A stretch of 15,277 bases of DNA from Deltaproteobacteria bacterium (GTDB lineage Bacteria; Myxococcota; Myxococcia; Myxococcales; 40CM-4-68-19): NCBI GenBank assembly GCA_005879505.1, contig VBKQ01000126.1, positions 1 to 15,277 on the forward strand, in the 5' to 3' direction. Below the pieces are notes generated by a model, which saw only the letters and a list, made by a program, of their open reading frames with translations, did no database searches and had not been told where the DNA came from. Positions 6,104 through 13,781 of the stretch are shown here, in pieces (position 1 is the first letter of the stretch; each line of letters begins with the position of its first letter). Position numbers and translations under genes: made by a program.

Positions 6104-8916
6104 GCAATCCAGGAGGCGCGGCGGTGCGCCTCGATGCTCTGCCTCCGCCCACGGTCACGACGACCGGAACCGTTGCCGCCACGCTCTTTTCGGCGCCGGC
6201 CTCGCCGGCAGGAACGCTGCTCTCGGGCGGCGCGACGACGATCTTCACCTGGCAGTACGACGCCAGCGGCAGCGGGTCGCTCTCGCTCTCCGGATCCGCC
6301 AGTGGAACCGACGCGAACAGCGCGACCGCCCTCGCAGCCGGCCCGATGGCGGCGGCTGCGGTGACCGTGCAGCGGCCGGCAGGACTCACGTTGAGCGCCT
6401 CGCTGAGCCCCTCCACCCTCTCGGCCGGCCTGCAGCAGCTCAGCCTCGTGCTGCAAGCCACAAATCCGGGCGAGGCGGGGGCGGTTCTAGCGGCGCTTCC
6501 CGCGCCGACCATGGTGAGGACTGGTTCGGCCAGCGTGTCCGTCGTGTCGAATCCTCCCTCTGCGGCGGGCACCGTTCTGGCCGGAGGCGCGACGCGATCG
6601 TTCACGTGGACCTATTCGGTCGCCGGGAGCGGCAGTCTTTCCTTCACCGCTTCCGCGTCCGGAACCGACGAGAATTCGGACACTGCGCTGACTCCGCCCG
6701 CGGCCCCGGCTGGATCCGCCACGGTCCAGAAGCCAGCCACCCTCACCATCGCATCCGTGATCGCGTCACCCTCCCTCGCTCATCTTGGCGACGCGATCGA
6801 TGTCTCGGTAGCGGTTCGAAATGACGGCGAAGCGAGCGCAGCAGACGTTGCGCTGTCCGGCATCTCGGCGAGCGCGACGGCGACACAAGCAGGCTCTCCT
6901 ACGGCGGCGCAGACCATCCCGGGCGGCGGCAGCGCGGTGTTCCACATTCCTTTCGTCGCGAAGTCGGAAGGATCCTTCACGCTCAGCAGCGGCGCCACCG
7001 GCCGCGATGTCAACGCCGGAACCTCGCTCACCGCGAGCAGCGTCACCTCAGCGCCGATCAACATCACCGCGATCGAGGTGGCGATCACCTCCCCGGACAA
7101 CCGGGCGACGCTGCAGGCCGGCGGCTCGCTCCAAGCCGTGGCGAGCGCATGGAACACAGCGGGCGCGACGATCACCCAGTTGTCGCTTTCCGCCGCGGGC
7201 CCGGCGACGGTCGCCGCGCCGGCCAGCATTTCCGGATCGCGCCAGACCGTCGGGGGGACCTTCTCGGTCACCGCAAATGCGAACGCTGCCGCGGGCAGCA
7301 TCATCACCTTGGTGGCGAGCGCGACAGACGCCGCCGGAGCGAGCGTGTCCTCGACACCCGTAACCGTGACGGTCGGTCCGCCGGGAGTGCTGGCGCTGCG
7401 ATGCCGCCCGCAACCACAGCTCACCATCGCCTCCGGACAGTCGGGAGAAGCGAGGCTCGAAGCACAGAAGAGCGACGGGACCTTTGAGGACGCGACGTTG
7501 TCCGCCACCTGGTCCTCGTCTGCGGCGGCTATTGCCACCGTCTCCGCCGGCGTCGTGCACGGCGTCGCGGCGGGAGACGCGGTGATCACTTCCGCGTTCG
7601 GCGGCCTCTCCACGACCTGTCCGGTGCACGTCGCCCCCACCGCTCCGAGCTATGGCATCCGGCCGCCGGACCCGATCCTTCTCGGCCTGGGCGGGAAGCT
7701 CCAGCTCCTGTTCCTGCAGTACGGTGCGACCACACAGCCGAGCGATCTCACCGGGACCGCAACCTGGACCAGCAGCGCCACAGCCGTGGCCTCGGTCGCT
7801 TCAGGCGTGGTCGCGGGCGTGAGCGCCGGCACCGCCACGATCACTGCCTGCGTCGCGACCAACTGCGCCAGCACTCTTGCGGTCGTGGGAGACGACCTGG
7901 ACGTTCCCGGGAACCTTCCCTATCAGCGCTACGCCATCGGCAACTCGCAAAAGTTCAACTCGCTCCGCCTGCGCCAGGGAACCGTGACCTATCTGGTCTA
8001 TGACGCCGTGGGGTTGACGCTCAACGTGGGCTCCTTCCGCCTCGAATCCGGCGCGTCGCTGATCGGCGATGGGCACAGCGCGCCCGGCTCTGTTTCCGAC
8101 GGCAGCATCACCGCCAACGGCGAGGGCGGCGACGGTGCGCCGGGCGCCGGCGGTGGAGGAGCGGGCGCGGGGAACGGCAGCAGCTTCTGCAGTGGAAGCA
8201 ATTGCGGCGGCGGCGGCGCTTCCCGCGGCGCCAATGCTGGCGGTTGCCTCTTGAGCACCTGCGCGGGAGGAGCAGGCGCGGCAGGATCCGCCGGAGGCGC
8301 GGGCGCGCCCGGAGGCCTCCTCATCCTTTCGTCTCCCCCCGGGGACGCCGGCGGCGGCGGCGGAGACGGAGGCAAGGGCGGCCGCGGCGGCGGCTATGGC
8401 GGCGGATTCGCGAGCGCGGGCGGAGGCGTCGGCGTTCTCGACGGCAAGACCGGCGGCAACGGCGGCGGCGGTGGCAACGCCAGCAGCAGCAGCGGCCCGG
8501 GCGGAGGCGGCGGAGGAGGTGGCGGCGCCATCCTCTTCAGCGGCAATGTCTCCGCGTCGATCCGCATCGACGGGCTCATCTCGCTCGAGGGAGGAGGCGG
8601 AGGAATGCTCCGCTCCGCGACCAACGCCGGGCCGGGCGGGGCAGGCGCCGGTGGCTCGTTTTTCGTCGACGCAACCTCGGGGAGCCTGACCGGCAGTGGC
8701 ACAATCTCCGTCCGCGGAGGGGCCGGCGGCAGGGGCTCCGCAAGTGGTGCCTGCGGCGGCGGCGGCGGTGGTGGCGGCGGGATCGTACAGATCTCCGCAC
8801 CCGTCGCCGGGCCGTATCTGGTGACCTTCATCGAGGGCGGAGCGGGCGGCGCTCCCTGCGGCGGCGGCGGACAGCACGGTGAAGCAGGAAATCCCGGCGT
8901 CCTCAAACGTCCTTGA
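6088..8916 (+). CDS. Giant repeat lipoprotein, C-terminal segment (Ig-like, BIG2-like, Gly-rich)
   Basis: The last piece, back in the original frame 1 and about 940 codons long. From 6088 it joins mid-unit (LALSLSNPGGAAVRLDAL), finishes that unit, then has full units from 6370 and 6727. An Ig-like domain follows (about 7075-7380). Two BIG2-like domains come next (about 7390-7640 and 7650-7890), each with an ATWSS/ATWTSSAT core and a GVVHGVAAGDAVIT or GVVAGVSAGTATIT strand. After YQRYAIGNSQKFNSLRLRQG comes a Gly-rich domain (about 8110-8916) built from runs of 3-9 glycines between short hydrophobic strands such as GGAILFSGNVSASIRIDG. It contains several Cys residues (CSGSNC, CLLSTC), which could form disulphides outside the cell. 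The frame is open well upstream (from 5125), but coding sense starts only at the join. TTG 6088 could start translation by chance, but no ribosome site is visible. A surface role is inferred. Confidence 0.75.
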   Translation: MALSLSNPGGAAVRLDALPPPTVTTTGTVAATLFSAPASPAGTLLSGGATTIFTWQYDASGSGSLSLSGSASGTDANSATALAAGPMAAAAVTVQRPAGLTLSASLSPSTLSAGLQQLSLVLQATNPGEAGAVLAALPAPTMVRTGSASVSVVSNPPSAAGTVLAGGATRSFTWTYSVAGSGSLSFTASASGTDENSDTALTPPAAPAGSATVQKPATLTIASVIASPSLAHLGDAIDVSVAVRNDGEASAADVALSGISASATATQAGSPTAAQTIPGGGSAVFHIPFVAKSEGSFTLSSGATGRDVNAGTSLTASSVTSAPINITAIEVAITSPDNRATLQAGGSLQAVASAWNTAGATITQLSLSAAGPATVAAPASISGSRQTVGGTFSVTANANAAAGSIITLVASATDAAGASVSSTPVTVTVGPPGVLALRCRPQPQLTIASGQSGEARLEAQKSDGTFEDATLSATWSSSAAAIATVSAGVVHGVAAGDAVITSAFGGLSTTCPVHVAPTAPSYGIRPPDPILLGLGGKLQLLFLQYGATTQPSDLTGTATWTSSATAVASVASGVVAGVSAGTATITACVATNCASTLAVVGDDLDVPGNLPYQRYAIGNSQKFNSLRLRQGTVTYLVYDAVGLTLNVGSFRLESGASLIGDGHSAPGSVSDGSITANGEGGDGAPGAGGGGAGAGNGSSFCSGSNCGGGGASRGANAGGCLLSTCAGGAGAAGSAGGAGAPGGLLILSSPPGDAGGGGGDGGKGGRGGGYGGGFASAGGGVGVLDGKTGGNGGGGGNASSSSGPGGGGGGGGGAILFSGNVSASIRIDGLISLEGGGGGMLRSATNAGPGGAGAGGSFFVDATSGSLTGSGTISVRGGAGGRGSASGACGGGGGGGGGIVQISAPVAGPYLVTFIEGGAGGAPCGGGGQHGEAGNPGVLKRP

Positions 8917-8983
8917 CCTTCGCGGCTGCCAGCGCCCTCAGTTCTCGTCGTACAGCGGACCTTCCTTGGCCTCGCGATAGCCC

Positions 8984-9331
8984 TCAGTGGGGCGCGTTGA
9001 AGTCGACCTGCCACCGTACCTCCACCGGTTTTCCCTCTTGCAGGACGGGCTCGTACTTGCAGGACTGGACGTACTTCTTCACTGCGGCAACGGCGCCTGC
9101 GCTGGCCTCGCCTCTAACCGTGACGTCCGCCACCGAGCCGTCCAGGCGGACGACGCGTCTGTCGCTCCACCCAATGGCGGGCAGGGCGACGCCGGGTCGC
9201 CCTCGGGCGAAGAAGTCCGGCGGCATCCCGTTCTCGATCTCCGAGGGCGCGGGCGCGATGATCACCTGGCTCGTCGCGCGCGACGGCTTCGTGAACTGGT
9301 CGATGGCGACCTGTCCCGAGTCCTGCGACAC
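8984..9331 (-). pseudogene. TonB C-terminal-domain-like protein, 3' fragment
   Basis: On the minus strand the last ~60 codons read as the end of a TonB_C-type domain: VVRLDGSVADVTVRG, then AVAAVKKYVQSCKYEPVL and QEGKPVEVRWQVDFN. This matches the family pattern of a dG-v-dv strand, a helix and a Y-P-l-GkPv-v hairpin. Such domains contact TonB-dependent receptors or act in myxobacterial gliding and secretion proteins. The upstream part is not TonB-like: bases from about 9200 to 9331 are antisense to a plus-strand beta-propeller piece, so the ATG at 9331 is accidental and the real 5' end is missing. At the 3' end, moving one base at CCCC (8987-8990) would extend the protein by about 15 well-composed residues (EGYREAKEGPLYDEN) to a TGA at 8938-8940. 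The gene is convergent with the giant lipoprotein, about 20-65 bp apart. Confidence 0.55.
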
Positions 9332-9431
9332 CGCCGATTACCGGACCCACGTCTACCGCCAGCCAGTCAACGGCGGACCGATCCGGCAACTCGACGTGGA
9401 CACGAATCTCGGACAGATCGCCGTGGACGCG
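9207..9431 (+). pseudogene. Beta-propeller protein fragment, sandwiched between two minus-strand fragments
   Basis: In plus frame 3 about 75 codons give a sensible, non-Arg-rich sequence: KKSGGIPFSISEGAGAMITW, then VNWSMATCPESCDTADYRTH, VYRQPVNGGPIRQL and NLGQIAVDA. The spacing of V-Y-R-x-P-x-x-GG and a closing I-A-V-D-A is the pattern of the myxobacterial beta-propeller lipoproteins whose blades read roughly V-YRVP-x-GG...IAVDAT-VYW. Neither end is natural: the start runs out of homology near 9207 and the end stops exactly at 9431, two bases before recognisable kinase sequence begins on the other strand. No start codon context exists. I read it as an internal piece, about one and a half blades, of a longer gene. 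Family assignment rests on remembered patterns and is moderate. Confidence 0.5.
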
Positions 9432-10032
9432 AGGGCAGCAGCTTCGCCACCCCGAAGTCGAGGATCTTCAGGCGGCCGTCCTCGAGGAGGAAGAGGTTCG
9501 CCGGCTTGAGGTCGCGATGAACGATGCCTTCCGCATGGGTGGCCGCGAGGCCGCGCGCGAGCTGCAGCGCCAGCGTCAGCGCTTCATCCGGCGACAGCGG
9601 CCCTTCCTGGAGGCGCGCGCGCAGCGTGCGTCCGGACAGAAGCTCGGAGACGATGAAAGGGGGATCGAGGCCGACGTCGTGAACGACCAGGACGTTGGGA
9701 TGCTCGAGAGCGCCTGCCGTCCGCGCTTCCTGCTCAAACCGCTTGAGCGCCTGCGCGTCGCCAGCCTGCCTCAGGATCTTGATCGCAACGGAGCGATCGA
9801 GCAGGCGATCGCGCGCGAGGAACACGACGCCGCCGCTCCCGTGCCCCAGCTCCTTCTCGATGACGAATCGATCCTTGAGGCAATCTCCGGGAGAGACCGT
9901 GCTGATGCCCCGTGGTTCGGGACCCTCGGATCCGCGCCCGGCACCTCCACCAGGGTCCGCCGTCCTGTCCAGTGTAGCGCCAGGTGGTCCCGCGCCAACC
10001 GGGTCGCTCCGCTGATTCCCGGGTGCTGCCAT
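9367..10032 (-). pseudogene. Hanks-type Ser/Thr protein kinase, truncated after DFG
   Basis: Residues from ATG 10032: a Pro/Gly-rich N-terminal tail (1-50), then a eukaryotic-type kinase domain with Gly loop ELGHGSGG (61-68), ATP lysine Lys85 (VAIKIL), the helix-C glutamate in FEQEA (about 102), catalytic loop VHRDLKPAN with Asp174, and DFG (192-194) followed by VAKLLP. Homology stops at residue 200 (base 9433); the remaining 21 codons are Arg-rich and antisense to the propeller fragment. The activation segment, APE motif and the whole helical C-lobe are missing, as is any C-terminal sensor region, so no active kinase can be made from this copy. ATG 10032 is preceded by GGGGG; a TTG at 10053 would add seven residues. 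The gene is divergent from the FAD monooxygenase. In this family such kinases are usually followed by a transmembrane helix and a TPR or propeller region, none of which is found in place. Confidence 0.75.
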
Positions 10033-10143
10033 CTTGCCCCCACGCGCGAACAACGCCGCTTTTGTGGAACAAAGTCAACTGCGAGCGACATGCGAGCACC
10101 CGATCGCACTGCTTCTGTTCGATGCCGCGGTTACGTTGGCCGC
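10033..10143. promoter_or_regulatory. Divergent intergenic region between kinase and FAD monooxygenase
   Basis: These 111 bases separate two divergent start codons and should hold both promoters. For the kinase, a TTGACT on the minus strand (10078-10073) is a good -35 hexamer, but the expected -10 position (GCGTTG/GTTGTT) is poor. Around it lies an imperfect inverted repeat, CTTTTGTGGAACAAAG, with the arms CTTTGT/ACAAAG apart from one extra T. For the monooxygenase I see neither a clear promoter nor a Shine-Dalgarno site. Confidence 0.3.
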
Positions 10144-11688
10144 ATGGACACCGAGGTTCTCGTCGTCGGCGCCGGACCCACCGGCCTCGTGCTCGCTCTT
10201 TGGCTGGCCCGGCTGGGCATCCGGGTTCGCATCATCGACAAGACCGATGGACCTGGCGGCACGTCGCGTGCGCTCGCGGTGCAGGCGCGGACGCTGGAGC
10301 TCTACCGGCAGCTCGGCTTCGCGGACGAAGTGGTCCGCGCGGGACTGGAGTTCACCGCCGCGAATCTCTGGGCCAGAGGCGCCAGGGCGGCGCACGTCGA
10401 GTTCGGCAGGCCAGGCGCGGACGCGAGCCCCTTTCCCTACGGGCTCATCTTCCCGCAAGACGAGCACGAGCGCTTCCTCATCGAGCGGCTCGAAAAGCTG
10501 GACGTGCGCGTCGAAAGGACGACCGAGCTGCTCGACTTCGAGGAAGTGGACGGCCAGATCGTGGCGCGCCTGCAAGGCTCGACCTGCAAAGCCGCTTATC
10601 TCGCCGGATGCGACGGCGCACGTTCCATCGTGCGCGAGAGGCTCGGCATCAGCTTTCCAGGCGGGACGTACGAGCACCTCTTCTACGTCGCGGACGTCGA
10701 CGCCAGCGGCCCGCTGCTGGACCACGAGCTGCACGTCTCGATCGACGAGAGCGACTTCGCCGCCGTCTTTCCCTTGAAGGACGAAGGCCGGGTCCGGCTG
10801 ATCGGCACCATCCGCCCCGGGGCAGAGAAAGAAGGCGAGCAACTGGGCTGGAAGGACGTCAGCACGAACCTCTTGCAGCGGCTGCGCATCGACGTCCGCC
10901 GCGTGAACTGGTTCTCGACCTACCACGTGCACCACCGCGTCGCGGCGCGCTTCCGGCAGGGGCGCGTTTTTCTCCTCGGCGACGCCGCGCACATCCACAG
11001 CCCCGTCGGCGGTCAAGGGATGAACACCGGCATCGGCGACGCGGTGAACCTGGCGTGGAAGCTTGCGGCGGCGCTGCGCGGGCGGGCGCCGGAGCGAATC
11101 CTCCATAGCTACGAGCCGGAGCGGATCGGCTTCGCGCGCCGCCTCATCGCGACTACCGATCGCGTCTTCCAGTTCGTCACTCGCAGCGGGCGCCTTGCGG
11201 CTCGCGTGCGCATCCATGTGGCGCCGCGCGTGATATCGGCGCTCTTCCGGCTGCCGGCGATGCGGCGGTTCATGTTCCGCACCGTCTCGCAGACCGCGAT
11301 CGAGTATCGCCAGAGCGAGCTGAGCGAGGGGCGCGCCGGACGCATCCACGGCGGAGATCGGCTGCCGTGGGTGCGGTCCGAACCGGACAACTTCACGCCG
11401 CTCCAGTCGCTCGAGTGGCAAATGCATGTCCATGGCGCGGCGACGGGCGAGCTGGCTGCGAGCTGCGCGTCGCGCGGGTTGCGGCTGCACGTCTTTCCCT
11501 GGAGCCGGAGCGCGGCGTTCGCTGGGTTCGCCCGCGACGCGAGCTACCTGGTGCGGCCCGACGGCCATGTCGCGCTCGCCGATCCGCTGCACAGCCCCTC
11601 GCGTCTCGAGCGCTATCTCGACGCTCGCGGGATCCGCTTTAGCGGGGCACCAGCCGGGACCACTGCCTCCTTGCACCTTCAGATGTAG
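10144..11688 (+). CDS. Class A FAD-dependent aromatic monooxygenase (PheA/TfdB type)
   Basis: A complete 514-residue flavoprotein hydroxylase. The N-terminal Rossmann motif is VVGAGPTGL (7-15), with an acidic partner at the second strand (IIDKTD, 30-35). SRALAVQARTLELYRQLG is the usual helix of this family. The DG motif is GCDGARS (155-161). The second FAD motif is LLGDAAHIHSPVGGQGMNTG (278-297), in which GD binds the ribityl/pyrophosphate part. The C-terminal ~70 residues (LRLHVFPWS to YLVRPDGHVALAD) resemble the thioredoxin-like tail of phenol hydroxylases. Such enzymes use NAD(P)H and O2 to hydroxylate phenols, polyketides or other aromatic rings; the substrate cannot be told from sequence. 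The open frame extends far upstream to 9517, but that part is antisense to the kinase, so ATG 10144 is the start (weak ribosome site). It is soluble, with no signal peptide. No degradation or biosynthesis cluster is adjacent. Confidence 0.9.
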   Translation: MDTEVLVVGAGPTGLVLALWLARLGIRVRIIDKTDGPGGTSRALAVQARTLELYRQLGFADEVVRAGLEFTAANLWARGARAAHVEFGRPGADASPFPYGLIFPQDEHERFLIERLEKLDVRVERTTELLDFEEVDGQIVARLQGSTCKAAYLAGCDGARSIVRERLGISFPGGTYEHLFYVADVDASGPLLDHELHVSIDESDFAAVFPLKDEGRVRLIGTIRPGAEKEGEQLGWKDVSTNLLQRLRIDVRRVNWFSTYHVHHRVAARFRQGRVFLLGDAAHIHSPVGGQGMNTGIGDAVNLAWKLAAALRGRAPERILHSYEPERIGFARRLIATTDRVFQFVTRSGRLAARVRIHVAPRVISALFRLPAMRRFMFRTVSQTAIEYRQSELSEGRAGRIHGGDRLPWVRSEPDNFTPLQSLEWQMHVHGAATGELAASCASRGLRLHVFPWSRSAAFAGFARDASYLVRPDGHVALADPLHSPSRLERYLDARGIRFSGAPAGTTASLHLQM

Positions 11689-11726
11689 ACGTGTACGAAC
11701 TTTCACGTGACCAGGTCGGAGGCGCG

Positions 11727-12959
11727 ATGATCTGGCGCTCATCGGCGGAGCTGTTCGTCGTCGAGGCAGTCCGGGCGCTGTCGCGCAACAAGCTGCGCAG
11801 CACCCTCGCAGCCATCGCGATCATGATCGGAATCGGCGCCGTGGTCTGCGTGGTCGCCATCGGCCGCGCAGGCTCGAGCCGCGCCGAGGAACAGCTGCGG
11901 AACCTCGGCGAGAATTTCGTCTGGATCGAGGCGGGCTCGCGTGCCCCGAGCGGAGTGCGCACCGGCTCTCACGGGACCACACGCCTCACTCTCGGCGATG
12001 CAGAGGCGATCGGCCGGGAGCGGCTGATCAAACGCATGACCCCGAACGTCGATGGGAACGCGCACGTCGTCTACGGCAACCGCAACTGGCATACGCACTG
12101 GCGCGGCATCGACGTCAGCTACTTCGACATCAAGCAATGGGACGTCTCGTCCGGCGCGCACTTCCTCGAGAACGACGTGATCTCCGCGCGCAGCCTGGTG
12201 CTGATCGGCGAGACCGTCCGCGAGCAGCTCTTCGGCGACGAAGATCCCGTCGGGCAGGTGATCCGGATCAACGAGCAGCTCTTCCAGGTCGTCGGGGTGC
12301 TTTTGCGCAAGGGACCGAGCGCGTCCGGGTCCGACCAGGACGACACCCTGATCCTGCCCTGGACTACCGCGCAGATGAAGCTGCGTGGGCGAAACGCGGC
12401 CTGGCTGGACGACATCCTCTGCTCCGCAGTTTCTCAGGAGGCCGTGAATCCAGCCATCGACGAGATCACCACGCTCTTGCGCCAGCGGCACCACATCCAA
12501 CCGGGGCAGGAAGACGACTTCAACATTCGCAGGCCCGACGAAATCATCAAGGCCCAGATCGAGACCAGCCACACCCTCGAGGTTCTGCTCGTCAGCATCG
12601 CATCCATTGCGCTGGTCGTCGGCGGGATAGGCGTCATGAACGTGATGCTCGTCTCCGTGACCGAGCGCACTCGCGAGATCGGGATCCGGCTCGCCGTCGG
12701 CGCCACCGAGGGCGCCGTACAGATGCAGTTCCTCGGCGAGGCGGTGATGCTGACCCTCTTCGGCGGCGTGCTCGGGCTCTTGTTCGGCGCGGGCGCATGC
12801 ATCGTCCTGGGCCACATCCTGGGATGGTCGATGGCGATTCCGCCCGACGCCTTCGCCGTCGCGCCTCTTGTCTCGACGATCGTGGGAGTCTTCTTCGGGT
12901 TCTACCCGGCGCGCAGGGCGGCCCGCCTCGATCCGATCGCAGCTCTGCACCACGAGTAG
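11727..12959 (+). CDS. MacB/FtsX-type ABC transporter permease
   Basis: A complete 410-residue permease of the MacB_PCD plus FtsX design. TM1 at about 27-46 follows ALSRNKLRSTLA, the standard entry motif. A periplasmic domain of about 230 residues comes next, containing DEDPVGQVIRINEQLFQVVG. TM2 (about 284-310) ends with SVTERTREIGIRLAVGA, the cytoplasmic coupling helix that touches the ATPase. TM3 (336-365) and TM4 (376-395) follow, and the protein closes with YPARRAARLDPIAAL. Family members work as dimers with a MacB/LolD-like ATPase and often a MacA-like adaptor to move lipoproteins, peptides or drugs, or for mechanotransmission. Neither partner is in the window, so this copy is an orphan. 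ATG 11727 is chosen because GGAGG (11718-11722) lies four bases upstream; GTG 11691 would add twelve residues without a ribosome site. It lies 38 bp after the monooxygenase stop, so co-transcription is possible. Confidence 0.88.
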   Translation: MIWRSSAELFVVEAVRALSRNKLRSTLAAIAIMIGIGAVVCVVAIGRAGSSRAEEQLRNLGENFVWIEAGSRAPSGVRTGSHGTTRLTLGDAEAIGRERLIKRMTPNVDGNAHVVYGNRNWHTHWRGIDVSYFDIKQWDVSSGAHFLENDVISARSLVLIGETVREQLFGDEDPVGQVIRINEQLFQVVGVLLRKGPSASGSDQDDTLILPWTTAQMKLRGRNAAWLDDILCSAVSQEAVNPAIDEITTLLRQRHHIQPGQEDDFNIRRPDEIIKAQIETSHTLEVLLVSIASIALVVGGIGVMNVMLVSVTERTREIGIRLAVGATEGAVQMQFLGEAVMLTLFGGVLGLLFGAGACIVLGHILGWSMAIPPDAFAVAPLVSTIVGVFFGFYPARRAARLDPIAALHHE

Positions 12960-12984
12960 CCGGCCGCCGGATTCACCGCGGCAG

Positions 12985-12998
12985 ACGGACGGGTCCGT
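12985..12998. promoter_or_regulatory. 14-bp palindrome upstream of the M48 protease
   Basis: ACGGAC-GG-GTCCGT is a perfect 6+6 palindrome with a two-base centre, 15 bases before the GTG at 13014. A second small repeat, GTCC (12999-13002) and GGAC (13010-13013), abuts it and the start. It could be an operator or a translation-control element, or chance in GC-rich DNA. No terminator with a T-tract is visible between the permease stop (12959) and the protease. Confidence 0.2.
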
Positions 12999-13013
12999 GT
13001 CCAAATTCCGGAC

Positions 13014-13781
13014 GTGAAACTCATCCTCATCATGTTGGCGGCGCTGGCGTGCACGACGGCGCCCGTCACCGGACGCAAACAACTCAACCTGGTCGGCGAT
13101 TCGACCATCAACCAGCTCGGGATGCAGTCGTACCAGCAGGAGCTCGCCAAGGCGAAGCTCGACACCAATCCCGCCCACGTCGAGCTCGTCCAGCGAGTGG
13201 CCAAGCGGCTGGCAGACACCGCCGAGGCGCAGTTCCACCCCGGCTATCAGTGGCAGACGACGGTCATCGACGATCCGAAAACAGTCAACGCGTGGTGCAT
13301 GCCCGGCGGCAAGATTGCCGTCTACAGTGGCATCTTTCCCCTCACCCAGGACGAGAACGGGCTCGCCGTCGTGCTCGCCCACGAGATCTCCCATGCGCTT
13401 GCGCACCACGGGGCGGAGCGCCTCTCCCGCTCGGAGCTGATGCAGCTGGGGGAGGCGGGTCTTCTCGCTGCTGTCCAGGCCGGCAAGCCGGGCGCGACCC
13501 AGATGGCCGGAGCGGCCCTCGGACTTGGAGCCCAGCTCGGCGTCGAATTGCCGTTCTCACGCCAGCAGGAGAGCGAGGCGGATCACATCGGCCTCATCCT
13601 CATGGCGAAGGCGGGTTACGACCCGGCCACGGCGGTCGACTTCTGGCAGCGGATGCTGGCGTACTCCAAGGGCAAGGAGCCGCCGGCGTTCCTCTCGGAT
13701 CATCCTTCCAGCGAGCAGCGGATCGCGGACATCAAGCGCGAGCTCCCGGAAGCGAAGGCGGCGTTCATCGCGCACAAATGA
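13014..13781 (+). CDS. M48-family zinc metalloprotease lipoprotein (Oma1/LoiP-like)
   Basis: A complete 255-residue protein. Its signal peptide ends in the lipobox LAALAC with Cys13, so it should be lipid-anchored in the periplasm. The catalytic motif HEISH (123-127) gives two zinc-binding His and the catalytic Glu124. The third ligand is Glu186 in ESEADHIG. VNAWCMPGGKIAVYSGI (91-107) is the conserved strand region of periplasmic M48 proteases (LoiP, YcaL, BepA type), and RQQESEADHIGLILMAKAGYDP is strongly typical. Such proteases degrade misfolded outer-membrane or envelope proteins. It is smaller than BepA because no TPR domain follows. Start GTG 13014 is needed to keep the signal peptide; the ribosome site is weak. 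It lies 54 bp after the permease gene on the same strand. No missing residues were noticed, so it should be active. Confidence 0.92.
   Translation: MKLILIMLAALACTTAPVTGRKQLNLVGDSTINQLGMQSYQQELAKAKLDTNPAHVELVQRVAKRLADTAEAQFHPGYQWQTTVIDDPKTVNAWCMPGGKIAVYSGIFPLTQDENGLAVVLAHEISHALAHHGAERLSRSELMQLGEAGLLAAVQAGKPGATQMAGAALGLGAQLGVELPFSRQQESEADHIGLILMAKAGYDPATAVDFWQRMLAYSKGKEPPAFLSDHPSSEQRIADIKRELPEAKAAFIAHK

Larger units (their letters stand above)
4213..6726 (+). repeat. Tandem ~357-bp protein-coding repeat array
   Basis: Units begin at a V-x-V/I-Q/E motif followed about 20 residues later by a QVSAGLQQV-like signature, then NTGGA-V-LDALPAPTV, TGSA, SPPSAAGTVLAGG, SFTWTW-ASGSGT-SFTASASG-DANS. Unit starts seen at 4213, 4576, 4806, 5414, 5771, 6370 and 6727. 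Intact spacings are 363, 357 and 357 bp (121, 119 and 119 residues). The other three spacings are short: 4576 to 4806 is 230 bp, 4806 to 5414 is 608 bp and 5771 to 6370 is 599 bp, each 2 mod 3, which marks where DNA is missing. More divergent units of the same design precede (unit starts near 3520 and 3862) and one follows 6727. Alternating Val, Thr and Ser residues fit a chain of beta-sandwich domains. Confidence 0.8.

Noticed and set aside
4213..6727. CRISPR array or IS-related repeat
   Set aside because: Units of 357-363 bp are coding, in multiples of three, and diverged; there are no short direct repeats with spacers and no transposase.
8110..8916. Gly-rich tract as low-complexity or non-coding repeat DNA
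   Set aside because: It is in frame with upstream domains, has regularly spaced hydrophobic strands and Cys residues, and ends in a normal stop.
10075..11742. Minus-strand open frame of 555 codons
   Set aside because: Antisense to the FAD monooxygenase, whose FAD motifs are complete; no motif in the reverse frame.
11739..13409. Minus-strand open frame of 556 codons, rich in Asp, Val and His
   Set aside because: It is antisense to the permease and M48 protease, both of which have clear motifs and ribosome sites or signals; it crosses two real genes.
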